From Acidimicrobiia bacterium (GTDB lineage Bacteria; Actinomycetota; Acidimicrobiia; Acidimicrobiales; Aldehydirespiratoraceae): a stretch of DNA of 50,251 bases. Shown piece after piece: positions 17,287 through 26,566 of this stretch. Within the stretch, counting starts at the first letter, position 1, and each line of letters begins with the position of its first letter. Position numbers and translations under genes: made by a program. The notes under the pieces are model-generated. The model was given only the letters and a program-made list of their open reading frames with translations. It did not search any database and was not told the DNA's origin. The stretch spans positions 1-50,251 of the forward strand of contig JAJEJB010000042.1 of assembly GCA_022828135.1 (NCBI GenBank). Direction: 5' to 3'.

Positions 17287-17303
17287 GCCCCACCGCTCGC
17301 CGG

Positions 17304-17309
17304 TAGGCT
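17304..17309 (+). promoter_or_regulatory. -10 box (TAGGCT) before rpmF
   Basis: TAGGCT fits TANNNT and lies 45 nt before the rpmF start in the short gap after DUF177. It could give rpmF-plsX their own transcript with a leader of about 38 nt in addition to read-through from upstream. Confidence 0.35.
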
Positions 17310-17354
17310 GCCGGGCCGGATTGTCCGATCGGCCGCAGAAGATCAGGATCCCTC

Positions 17355-17534
17355 ATGGCTGTTCCCAAGAAGAAGACCTCCAAGGCGAAGGGCCGCAGCC
17401 GAAGGGCCTCTGCGTGGCGGATCCGTCCCGGCGGCCGCAGCGCATGCAGCCGTTGCGGCGCCGTCAAGCGTCCGCACCGCGTGTGCGGCAACTGCGGGTG
17501 GTACCACGACCGGCAGGCCATAGACGTCGAGTAG
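17355..17534 (+). CDS. rpmF: 50S ribosomal protein L32
   Basis: A 59-aa basic protein starting MAVPKKKTSKAKGRSRR, the invariant L32 N-terminus, and containing a zinc ribbon with four cysteines at 31, 34, 44 and 47 (CSRC and CGNC). This is the zinc-binding (C+) form of L32. The start has AGGA about 7 nt upstream. It is a structural part of the large subunit, located between DUF177 and plsX as in most bacteria. Confidence 0.97.
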   Translation: MAVPKKKTSKAKGRSRRASAWRIRPGGRSACSRCGAVKRPHRVCGNCGWYHDRQAIDVE

Positions 17535-17604
17535 CCGGCAGTCCGCATCAGGCATTGCCGCGCAGCAATGGAACCTTTGTCGGCGTCGAATGGTCTGAAC
17601 CTCC

Positions 17605-18591
17605 GTGGAACCGGTAGCGGTTGACGCCATGGGGGGCGATCGGGCCCCTGCGGAGATCGTGGCCGGAGCCCGACGCGCCGCCGACGAGTTGGGGATCCCG
17701 GTGGTGCTGGTGGGGCGGCCCGACGAGTTGGGCGACACCGGCGGCCTGGAGGTGATCGAGGCTTCCGAGGTGATTCCGATGGACGCGGAGCCGGGATCGA
17801 GCGTGCGCACGATGAAGGATTCGTCCCTCGTGCGGGCGGCTGAGGCGGTGCGGGATGGCCGGGCTTCGGCGATGGTGTCGGCAGGCAACACCGGCGCCGC
17901 CATGGGCTCGGCGCTGCTGCGCATGGGCCGCATTCGCGGCATCGCCCGTCCGGCGATCGCCACGCCGATCCCCACGCCGGGAGCCAGTCCCACCACGATG
18001 CTCGACTCGGGCGCCAACGCGGAGTGCCGTCCGGAGTGGCTCGTGCAGTTCGCTCGGATGGGCTCGGTCTACGCCCGCGACCGTTTCGGCATCGAGCAGC
18101 CCCGGGTCGGCCTGCTGTCGATCGGCGAGGAGGCCGGCAAGGGCAACGACTTCACCAAGACCGTCTTCGAACTGCTCGCCAACGGCCGGTGGGCCGACGA
18201 TGTCGGAGCGGAGTGGATCGGCAACGTGGAGGGCCGCGACATCATGACTCCGACCGTCGACGTGGTCGTGACCGACGGCTTCACCGGCAACGTGACCCTG
18301 AAGGCCTTGGAGGGGGCGCTGCGGGCTCTGTTCGGCCGGCTGCTGGTGGCCATCGACACCGACGACACCTCACGCCGGGCCGGGGACATGCTCGCCCCGG
18401 CCCTCGACGAGATGGCGCGAGAGCTCCACCCCGACGGCGTCGGCGGCGCGCTGCTGCTGGGCGTGCGGGGCGTCTGCGTGATCTCGCACGGTGCCAGCAG
18501 CGCCGCCGCAGTGATGAACGCCATCAGGGTGGCCCGGGAGATGGTCGCCGCGGGCATGGTGGACCACATCGCGGCTGTCGCCCGCGGATAG
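17605..18591 (+). CDS. plsX: Phosphate acyltransferase PlsX
   Basis: A 328-aa peripheral membrane enzyme that converts acyl-ACP to acyl-phosphate for phospholipid synthesis. It opens with the family signature VAVDAMGGDRAP and shows SAGNTGAAMGSALLRMG and DGFTGNVTLKALEG in the proper order. The GTG start puts the signature at residue 4, as usual. No clear Shine-Dalgarno is visible. Neighbours rpmF and acpP are the standard context. Its product class is the same acyl-phosphate that FakA (11359-13038) can make from free fatty acids. Confidence 0.95.
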   Translation: MEPVAVDAMGGDRAPAEIVAGARRAADELGIPVVLVGRPDELGDTGGLEVIEASEVIPMDAEPGSSVRTMKDSSLVRAAEAVRDGRASAMVSAGNTGAAMGSALLRMGRIRGIARPAIATPIPTPGASPTTMLDSGANAECRPEWLVQFARMGSVYARDRFGIEQPRVGLLSIGEEAGKGNDFTKTVFELLANGRWADDVGAEWIGNVEGRDIMTPTVDVVVTDGFTGNVTLKALEGALRALFGRLLVAIDTDDTSRRAGDMLAPALDEMARELHPDGVGGALLLGVRGVCVISHGASSAAAVMNAIRVAREMVAAGMVDHIAAVARG

Positions 18592-18615
18592 CCGGGTGCC
18601 GGAGGCTGGTCGCAT

Positions 18616-18635
18616 CCCCAACGATATGGTTGGGG
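18616..18635 (+). promoter_or_regulatory. 7-bp hairpin with internal -10-like box between plsX and acpP
   Basis: CCCCAAC (18616-18622) and GTTGGGG (18629-18635) pair perfectly around the loop GATATG. No T-run follows, so a classical terminator is unlikely. TATGGT (18625-18630) lies across the loop and right arm and fits TANNNT, so the site could be an acpP promoter, or an mRNA stabiliser that separates acpP levels from plsX. Confidence 0.4.
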
Positions 18636-18671
18636 GCTGCATCGACGACAGAGCGACGCACGGAGGCGCCG

Positions 18672-18962
18672 ATGCCGGCAGAAACCCATGTGGAGCAAGC
18701 ACCAATGGGGCGTGAGGAGGTTCTGGCGCTGATTCGGGACCGTCTTGCGGACATCCTGGAGATCGATCCCTCCGACATCGCAGAGGGAGCCTCATTCGCC
18801 GACGACCTCGACGCCGACTCGCTGGCGCTCATAGAGCTGGTGGAGGGGATCGAGGAGGAGTTGGCCGAGCGGGCAGTCGGCTTTCGGATCGAGGACGAGG
18901 ACCTGGAAGACCTGCGTTCCGTCCGTGATGCCGTCGACTACGTCGTAGCGAAGCTGGGTTGA
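18672..18962 (+). CDS. acpP: Acyl carrier protein
   Basis: A 96-aa acidic helical carrier protein. The phosphopantetheine attachment serine is Ser50 in DDLDADSLALIEL. An N-terminal extension of about 12 residues precedes the first helix. CGGAGG at 18661-18666 lies 5 nt before the ATG. It lies between plsX and rnc, the usual arrangement for the fatty-acid-synthesis ACP. The segment after the DSL helix (EELAERAVGFRIEDEDLEDL) is a little longer than in E. coli AcpP. Confidence 0.95.
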   Translation: MPAETHVEQAPMGREEVLALIRDRLADILEIDPSDIAEGASFADDLDADSLALIELVEGIEEELAERAVGFRIEDEDLEDLRSVRDAVDYVVAKLG

Positions 18963-19666
18963 CGATCCAGACCGCTTCGGCGGAAGCCGCGACGCTCATG
19001 GACCGGCTCGGCCACCGGTTCGCCGACGCCGCGCTGCTCGAGCTTGCCCTCACCCACCGCTCCTGGTGCGCTGAGCACTCGGGGTCGTCCTCCAACGAAC
19101 GGTTGGAGTTCCTCGGCGACGCGGTCCTGGGCCTCGTGGTGACGCAGAGGCTCTACTCGCGTTTCGGCCACTGGTCCGAAGGCGACCTGGCCAAGACCCG
19201 TGCCTCGCTTGTGAACTCGGCCACGCTGGCGGAGGTGGGTCGATCGATCGGCCTCGGCGAGCTGCTGCGCCTGGGCCGGGGGGAGGTCGCATCCGGCGGC
19301 CGCCTCAAGTCGTCGATCCTGGCCGACGCGGTGGAGGCGGTCATCGGGGCCGTGTATCTCGATGGTGGCATTGACGCGGCCGACGAGGCGATCGGCCGGC
19401 TCCTAGGTTCACGCCTCGAAGCCGCAGCCAGTGCCCCCGGCCATGCAGACTTCAAGACACGACTCCAGGAGTTGGCCGCCCGTCTCGGATGCGCCCCTCC
19501 CACCTACGACGTGACCACCAGCGGGCCGGCGCACAAGGTCTTGTTCGAGGCCGAGGTCCGCGCCGGCAGCGCCAGCGGCGTAGGCAGCGGAAGCACCAAG
19601 AAGGACGCCGAACAGCAGGCGGCCCAGATCGCCTACGCGGCTCTAACTTCAGAGGCCCGATCATGA
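18959..19666 (+). CDS. rnc: Ribonuclease III
   Basis: A 235-aa double-strand-specific endoribonuclease for rRNA and mRNA processing. The signature NERLEFLGDAVL is at 46-57 with catalytic Glu50 and Asp54; a C-terminal dsRNA-binding domain starts at DFKTRLQELAARLG and ends STKKDAEQQAAQIAY. The TTG start overlaps the acpP stop (TTGA); an internal ATG would remove only a few residues. Its own stop overlaps the start of the next gene by 4 nt. Confidence 0.96.
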   Translation: MTIQTASAEAATLMDRLGHRFADAALLELALTHRSWCAEHSGSSSNERLEFLGDAVLGLVVTQRLYSRFGHWSEGDLAKTRASLVNSATLAEVGRSIGLGELLRLGRGEVASGGRLKSSILADAVEAVIGAVYLDGGIDAADEAIGRLLGSRLEAAASAPGHADFKTRLQELAARLGCAPPTYDVTTSGPAHKVLFEAEVRAGSASGVGSGSTKKDAEQQAAQIAYAALTSEARS

Positions 19667-20511
19667 GCCAAGACCTCGCCTTCGAGCTGCCGGAGGTCGA
19701 GACGATACGGCGAGACCTCGAACGGGAGGTCATCGGCCGCAAAGTCAAGACGGCAGAGGCGGCCAGCATGAAGTGCCTGCGCCGCTACCACACCCGCAAG
19801 GCCTTCACCTCGCAGCTGGAGGGGGCCAAGATCACCGATGTGAGGCGGGTCGGCCTCTACCTGGTGATCGAGCTGAGCACCGAACTGCTGCTTGTGCTGT
19901 CGCTTGGCTCGTCGGGCTCGCCTCGCCGCAACGCCAACAAGCATCCCAAGGTCGCGGGAACCGAGGTGGTGATCTCGTTCACCCAGTACGGCCAGCTTCG
20001 CTTCGTGGATACCGAAGGCACCGGCCAGATGTTCGTGGTGCCCGCCGATGAGTTCCTGTCGGCCGTGCCCGAAGTGACCGGCTACGGCCTCGATCCGGTA
20101 GCCACCCCCATCTCCTGGACCGAGATGGGCCGCCTGCTGCTCCAGAAGGACACGAAGCTCAAGACCCTTATCACCGACGACAGCTTCGTGGTCGGTGTCG
20201 GCAACATCTACGCGGACGAGATCCTGTTCGAGGCGGGGCTGCGCTTCGACCGGATCTCCAACACACTCTCCACCCAGGAGATCCGCCGCCTTCACCGGTC
20301 GCTGGTCGGCACCATGCACGACGCCATGAAGTACCGGGGGACGTCGGTGCCGGATCGCCCCTTCCTGGATCCGTTCGGCCAGCCGGGCGGCTACGCAGGC
20401 CACCTCAAGGTGTGGGGCCGGCACGGCGACCTGAGCGAGCGGTCCAGGGCGCCGATCAAGCGAACCAAGTTCCGCGGCACCTGGACCTACTACTGCGACA
20501 CCCAGGTCTGA
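19663..20511 (+). CDS. Fpg/MutM-like DNA glycosylase homologue lacking key catalytic residues
   Basis: A 282-aa protein at the normal mutM position after rnc. The Fpg fold is recognisable: ELPEVETIRRDLE near the N-terminus and the helix-two-turn-helix block VVGVGNIYADEILFEAGL (177-194). But active Fpg starts MPELPEVET, using the N-terminal proline as nucleophile; here six residues precede and Phe7 replaces that proline. Leu65 stands where the catalytic lysine (K57) lies in RRxKYLLxEL. Two zinc-finger cysteines are Ser258 and Ser261, and only Cys278 of the four remains. The void-filling Arg-Phe of DPRRFG is also lost (DTEGTG). It is intact as a reading frame, so it may be a DNA-binding or differently acting protein rather than a decaying gene. 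Confidence 0.8.
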   Translation: MSQDLAFELPEVETIRRDLEREVIGRKVKTAEAASMKCLRRYHTRKAFTSQLEGAKITDVRRVGLYLVIELSTELLLVLSLGSSGSPRRNANKHPKVAGTEVVISFTQYGQLRFVDTEGTGQMFVVPADEFLSAVPEVTGYGLDPVATPISWTEMGRLLLQKDTKLKTLITDDSFVVGVGNIYADEILFEAGLRFDRISNTLSTQEIRRLHRSLVGTMHDAMKYRGTSVPDRPFLDPFGQPGGYAGHLKVWGRHGDLSERSRAPIKRTKFRGTWTYYCDTQV

Positions 20512-20557
20512 GCCTCTAACCAGGGTGGGGATGCCCGGATCCGGCACCCCACGGAAC

Positions 20558-20563
20558 TAGCGT
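20558..20563 (+). promoter_or_regulatory. -10 box (TAGCGT) of smc
   Basis: TAGCGT lies 7 nt before the GTG of smc, with no Shine-Dalgarno between. This spacing places the transcription start at or next to the start codon. Confidence 0.5.
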
Positions 20564-20570
20564 CGCGCCC

Positions 20571-23500
20571 GTGTATCTGAAGACGCTGACGCTGAAGGGC
20601 TTCAAGTCCTTCGCCGAACCGGCCTCCATCCGGCTGGAGCCTGGCGTCACCGTGGTCGTCGGCCCCAACGGCAGCGGCAAGTCGAACGTAGTGGACGCGG
20701 TGGCCTGGGTTCTGGGCGCCCAGGCGCCGAGCGCGGTTCGCTCCGCGCGGATGGACGACGTGATCTTCGCGGGCACGGCCCACAAGCCTCCACTGGGCCG
20801 GGCCGAGGTGTCGCTGACCATCGACAACTCCGACGGCATGCTGCCCCTGGCGGCCAGCGAGGTCCAGATAACCCGCACCCTGTTCCGCAACGGCGAGTCG
20901 ACCTACGGGCTGAACGGCACTCCGTGCCGGTTGCTGGACATCATTGAGCTGCTGTCGGACACGGGCGTGGGCCGCCAGCAGCACATGATCGTGTCCCAGA
21001 GCCAGATCGACGCGGTGCTCAACGCCCGTCCCGCCGATCGTCGGGTGGTGGTGGAGGAGGCGGCTGGGATTCTCAAGTACCGCAAGAGGCGGGAACGGGC
21101 TGAGCGCCGCCTGCTCGCCACCGACGGCGACCTGACCCGGATGAGCGACCTTCTGAGGGAGGTGCGACGGCGGCTGCGCCCCTTGCAGAAGCAGGCTGAG
21201 GCGGCCCGGCGGCACGCCGATCTGCTCGCTGAGCTGGAGGTGCTGCGGGTGCATCTGATCGGCTGCGAGATCTCGGATCTGCGGGAGCGGCTGCGTGCCC
21301 ACAAGGATGAGAGCGAGGCTCGAGCGGCCGAACAAGCCGACCTGCGAACCGAACTCGACGCGCTCAGCGAAAGGGTTGCCGCCGACGAGCAACGGCTGGC
21401 CCGGCACGGGATGGACGACCATTCGGAGCGCCTGGCCCGCATCGAGGGCCTGCGGGCCAGGGCGGCGGGGCTGGCTGCGGTCGCAGTCGAGCGCCAGCGC
21501 GGTATCGAGCATCAGAGGGCCGCCCTCGCCGACCATGATCTGGCCGCGGGACTGCAAGCGGAGCTGGAGCGCAGCCGTAGCGAGCTCTCCGCGGTCGTGC
21601 TGTCCGCGGGCGCGGCCGATTCGGATCGTCTCCGCCTGGAGGAGATGAAGGAACGCCTGGAAGCAGACCGGGCCGCGTTCGAGGCCCGATGGGGCGATCA
21701 CGTTGGGGTCGACCTGGATGTGGCCGGCGAGGCTGCCGGGGCCAGGGGCGAGCTGGCTGCGCTCCAGTCGACGATCGGGCTCAACGAGTCGGAGCGGGAT
21801 GGTCTCGCCCAGCGCTTGGAAGCATCCGAGTGCCGTTTGCAGGACTTGGTCGGCCGGGTTGATCGCCACCGCCGCGAACAGGAGGGATGCCGCGACGAGA
21901 TCGCCGCCCTCCGTGCGGAGCTCGCGGCGGCAGAAGCAGCTCGGGCCGATGCCGAGAGTGCCCTGGAGGATGCCGTCGAGGCCCGTTCAGCGGCCGAGAG
22001 CGACTTGCGGCACTGGGCGGCGAGAAGCGAGGCGCTCGCCATGGCCCTCGACCAGGCCGCGAGGCCCGTACCGGTCGACGTGCAGACCGCAGCCGACGGT
22101 GTCCTGGGGCTGCTGGGCGACCTGGTGGAGGTGGACTCAGGCCTCGAAGCGGCCTTCGAGGCCGCAGCAGGGGACTCCGTCGGCGCCGTGGTCGTGAGGC
22201 ACGCTGCCGCGGCGCGTCGCGTGCTCGACAGCGTGGAGGCCAGCGACGTCGGCGCGGCCGTGATCGCCTTGGAGGGCAACGGCACCGACGGCGCGACGGG
22301 CGTGCTGGTGGAACGGCTCGGGCTGGAACCGTTGAGGCGCCGGGTGCGAGCCGCCGATCCGGATGTTGCCCGGCTGCTGGACGTGTTGCTCGACTCCACG
22401 GTCCTCGTGGAGGGCGATTGGCGGGCCGCGGCCGACGTGTGGATGCGTCACCCCGGCGCCGTGGTGGTCACATCCGTCGGTGACCGGTTGAGCAGCAGAG
22501 GATGGCGACTCGGCGTGCACGGCGCCGCCGGGCTCCGGCCCGCCCTGGCAGAGGCGGATCAGAGGCTCGAGGCGGCGCGGGCAGCCGTCGAACAGGCGGA
22601 GGCCGGATGCGATCTGGCCCGGAGCAGGCTCGAGGAGCGTCGGGAGCATGTCGACGAGCTAGGCCGCAGGCTGGCCGCGTCCGAACTCGCCGCGTCGTCG
22701 TCGAGCGACGCCATCGGTCGCGCCGAGTCTGATCGGCGCGACCTCGCCACCAGCACCAGCGCCCTGCGCGACCACCTGGCGGAGACCTCCCGTCGGCTGG
22801 AGGATGCCGTCTCGCGGGTGGCAGAGATCGAGTCCCGCCTGCCCGAGCTGGAGGCGGCTGAGGCGCAGGCGCTCCAGCGGAACCGCCAGGCGGCCGAGGC
22901 CCGCGCCGACCTCGACCGGCGTGCGTCGGAGTTGGCGACCCGGGCCGCCGACCAGAGTGCGACCGACGCCGGGTTGGAGCAGCGCCAGCAGATGCTGGGC
23001 GCCCGCGTCACAGAATTGGAGGAGCGGCTGGCTGTCCACCACGCCTCCCGGGCCGCGGCCGAGGGTCGTCTGGCCGTGCTGGAGCGCGAGGCGACGGTGC
23101 TTGACACGCTCAGGCGGGCGGTGGAGGAGCGGACGGGGATCCTGAACGCCGGACTCGCCGAGATACGAGAAGTCCGTCGTAGGCACTCCGACGAAGTCAG
23201 GGCCCTGGCCGCGAACCTCGACGACCTGCGGCGCCGGCAGGCCGGTGCCGAGAGTCGCTACGAGACCCTCCGCCAGACCGAGAGCCGCCATGACATCGAG
23301 GAGGCCGAGCTTCGCACGCGGTTGCAGACGGCGGTCGAGCGTCTGCGCGACACCTACGGCCTGTCCCCGCACGAAGCAGCCTCCACACAACTGCCGGAGC
23401 TGCCCGACGGGCTCGACCCCGGGCAGCGAGTGGATCAGCTGACCACCGAGTTGGAGATCATGGGCCCGGTCAACCCTCTGGCTCTGGCCGAGTACGACGA

Positions 23501-24062
23501 GCTCTACGAGCGCCACGAACTGCTGAGCGGCCAACTGGACGACATCCGCGCCGCCCGCCGCGACCTCAACCGGGTGATCCGCTCGATCGACGGCGAGATC
23601 AAGACCGTGTTCAGTACGGCCTTCGTCGATGTGGCCGCCAACTTCGAGGTGCTGTTCGAGGCGCTGTTCCCGGGCGGCGAGGGACGCCTGAGCCTCACCG
23701 AGCCCGACGACCTCCTCGACACCGGCATCGAGATCTCGGCCAAGCCGTCGGGCAAGAACGTGAAGCGGCTGTCGCTGCTCTCGGGCGGCGAGCGGACGCT
23801 GGCCGCGCTGGCCTTCCTGTTCGCGGTGTTCCGCAGCCGGCCGTCGCCCTTCTACGTGATGGATGAGGTGGAGGCCGCCCTCGACGATGTGAACCTGCAT
23901 CGCTTCCTGACCCTCGTCGACGAGTTCCGCGCCGACGCTCAGTTGGTGATAGTCACCCACCAGAAGCGGACCATGGAGGCTGCCGACTGCCTGCAGGGGG
24001 TCTCCATGAAGCCGGGCGGCTCGTCGATGGTGGTCTCGGAACGGGTCTCCGACGCCGCCTAG
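20571..24062 (+). CDS. smc: Chromosome partition protein SMC
   Basis: An 1163-aa SMC ATPase that, with ScpA/ScpB, compacts and segregates the chromosome. Walker A GPNGSGKSN is at 31-39, followed by a long antiparallel coiled coil (about 165-510 and 660-1000), a hinge region in between (about 515-655) and the C-terminal head with signature LSGGE at 1070-1074 and Walker B YVMDEVEAALDD (Asp1098, Glu1099). Length is typical. It starts with GTG 59 nt after the mutM-like gene and has its own -10 box. ScpA and ScpB are not in the window. Confidence 0.97.
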   Translation: MYLKTLTLKGFKSFAEPASIRLEPGVTVVVGPNGSGKSNVVDAVAWVLGAQAPSAVRSARMDDVIFAGTAHKPPLGRAEVSLTIDNSDGMLPLAASEVQITRTLFRNGESTYGLNGTPCRLLDIIELLSDTGVGRQQHMIVSQSQIDAVLNARPADRRVVVEEAAGILKYRKRRERAERRLLATDGDLTRMSDLLREVRRRLRPLQKQAEAARRHADLLAELEVLRVHLIGCEISDLRERLRAHKDESEARAAEQADLRTELDALSERVAADEQRLARHGMDDHSERLARIEGLRARAAGLAAVAVERQRGIEHQRAALADHDLAAGLQAELERSRSELSAVVLSAGAADSDRLRLEEMKERLEADRAAFEARWGDHVGVDLDVAGEAAGARGELAALQSTIGLNESERDGLAQRLEASECRLQDLVGRVDRHRREQEGCRDEIAALRAELAAAEAARADAESALEDAVEARSAAESDLRHWAARSEALAMALDQAARPVPVDVQTAADGVLGLLGDLVEVDSGLEAAFEAAAGDSVGAVVVRHAAAARRVLDSVEASDVGAAVIALEGNGTDGATGVLVERLGLEPLRRRVRAADPDVARLLDVLLDSTVLVEGDWRAAADVWMRHPGAVVVTSVGDRLSSRGWRLGVHGAAGLRPALAEADQRLEAARAAVEQAEAGCDLARSRLEERREHVDELGRRLAASELAASSSSDAIGRAESDRRDLATSTSALRDHLAETSRRLEDAVSRVAEIESRLPELEAAEAQALQRNRQAAEARADLDRRASELATRAADQSATDAGLEQRQQMLGARVTELEERLAVHHASRAAAEGRLAVLEREATVLDTLRRAVEERTGILNAGLAEIREVRRRHSDEVRALAANLDDLRRRQAGAESRYETLRQTESRHDIEEAELRTRLQTAVERLRDTYGLSPHEAASTQLPELPDGLDPGQRVDQLTTELEIMGPVNPLALAEYDELYERHELLSGQLDDIRAARRDLNRVIRSIDGEIKTVFSTAFVDVAANFEVLFEALFPGGEGRLSLTEPDDLLDTGIEISAKPSGKNVKRLSLLSGGERTLAALAFLFAVFRSRPSPFYVMDEVEAALDDVNLHRFLTLVDEFRADAQLVIVTHQKRTMEAADCLQGVSMKPGGSSMVVSERVSDAA

Positions 24063-24066
24063 AGGC

Positions 24067-24086
24067 TGAGCGGAGGTCGCCGCTCA
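24067..24086 (+). terminator. Hairpin after smc
   Basis: TGAGCGG (24067-24073) and CCGCTCA (24080-24086) form a perfect 7-bp stem with a 6-nt loop, starting 5 nt after the smc stop. The downstream bases CGGTTCTCTC have only scattered T residues. It separates smc from the htrA promoter at 24109 and is a plausible weak terminator. Confidence 0.5.
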
Positions 24087-24108
24087 CGGTTCTCTCACCG
24101 GCTCGGCC

Positions 24109-24114
24109 TAGCTT
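24109..24114 (+). promoter_or_regulatory. -10 box (TAGCTT) of the protease-ftsY operon
   Basis: TAGCTT fits TANNNT and lies 9 nt before the ATG at 24124. There is no Shine-Dalgarno of note, so a leaderless or near-leaderless transcript is expected. Confidence 0.5.
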
Positions 24115-24123
24115 CTAAGGCGG

Positions 24124-25430
<1,307 letters not shown>

Positions 25431-25434
<4 letters not shown>

Positions 25435-26519
25435 CGCTGACGATCATTGTCGGCCTAGTCGTGCTGGCGGCCGCGGTGCTGGTCGCGGCCGTCGTAGTCC
25501 TCAGGCGTCGCCGGTCGCGGGTCCCTGGTGACGGTGACGGTGCGACCGCGGTGGGTGAGGCCGTGGACCGGGTTGTCGGCCGGCTGGCCGACAGGGCTGC
25601 TGCCGGAGCGGCCGGCGGGCCTGCCCCCTCGCTGCGCGACCGCCTCTCGAAGGCGCGTGCCGCTCTGACCGGACCGCTGACCGCCCTGGAGCGGACGTCG
25701 GTCTCGCAGGAAGCGTGGACCGAAGTGACCGAGGCTCTGATCAGGGCCGACGTCGGGTTGGCGACCAGCTCCGAGATCGTGGAGGCAGCCAGGGCGCGGG
25801 CCGACAGCGCCAGAGGCGATCCCACCGCGGCGAAGGCGGCGCTGCAGACAGAACTGCGGGAGCGGCTCGGAGGCTTCGACCGGTCGCTGGCTCGCCGCAG
25901 CGACGGCGAATCCCCGTCGGTGTGGCTCTTCGTCGGAGTCAACGGCACTGGAAAGACCACCACCATCGGCAAGTTGGCCAAGCGCGAAGCCGATGCCGGC
26001 TCCGGCGTGGTGCTGGCCGCGGGCGACACCTTCCGCGCCGCAGCCGCGGACCAGCTGGCCATGTGGGCGGAGCGCTCCTCGGTGCACATCGTGCGAGGTT
26101 CCGCCGGTGCTGATCCTGCGTCGGTGGTGTACGACGCGGTGGAGTCGGCTGCGGCCCGTGGCGCGGATCTGGTCATGGCCGACACGGCCGGAAGGTTCCA
26201 CACCGAGCACAACCTCATGGCAGAACTCCAGAAAGTGCGGCGGGTGGCCGACAAGGGATCAGGCGTGGTCACCGAGACCCTTCTGGTGCTCGATGCCACG
26301 ACCGGTCAGAACGGCTTGGCCCAGGCCCGGCAGTTCACCGGCGCCGTGGACGTAACCGGGGTGGTCCTCACCAAGCTCGACGGCTCGGCCAAGGGCGGGA
26401 TCGTGGTGGCGGTGCAGGCCGAGCTCGGAGTGCCGGTGAAGCTTGTCGGAGTCGGCGAGGGGATCGCCGACCTTGTGCCCTTCGACACGTCGGAGTTCGT
26501 GGAGGCGCTGTTCGCCTGA
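25431..26519 (+). CDS. ftsY: Signal recognition particle receptor FtsY
   Basis: A 362-aa SRP GTPase that receives ribosome-SRP complexes at the membrane. It begins with a hydrophobic helix (3-24) and an RRRRSR stop-transfer, so it is anchored by a true transmembrane segment. The NG domain carries GVNGTGKT at 169-176, the DTAGRFHTEHNLM motif and TKLDGSAKGG. The start overlaps the protease stop by 4 nt. Ffh follows 47 nt downstream with its own promoter. Confidence 0.96.
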
Positions 26520-26551
26520 CCAACGGGCGTTCTTCGGTAGCGCCTGCTCGG

Positions 26552-26557
26552 TAGGGT
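26552..26557 (+). promoter_or_regulatory. -10 box (TAGGGT) of ffh
   Basis: TAGGGT lies 9 nt before the ATG of ffh, in the same geometry as smc and the protease gene, with no Shine-Dalgarno in between. Confidence 0.5.
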
Positions 26558-26566
26558 GGCTCGGCC

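Noticed and set aside
19663..19700. Frameshift or wrong start hiding a normal MPELPEVET N-terminus of MutM
   Set aside because: No start codon stands directly before the ELPEVET stretch, the ATG overlaps the rnc stop in the expected way, and other catalytic residues further in are also missing.
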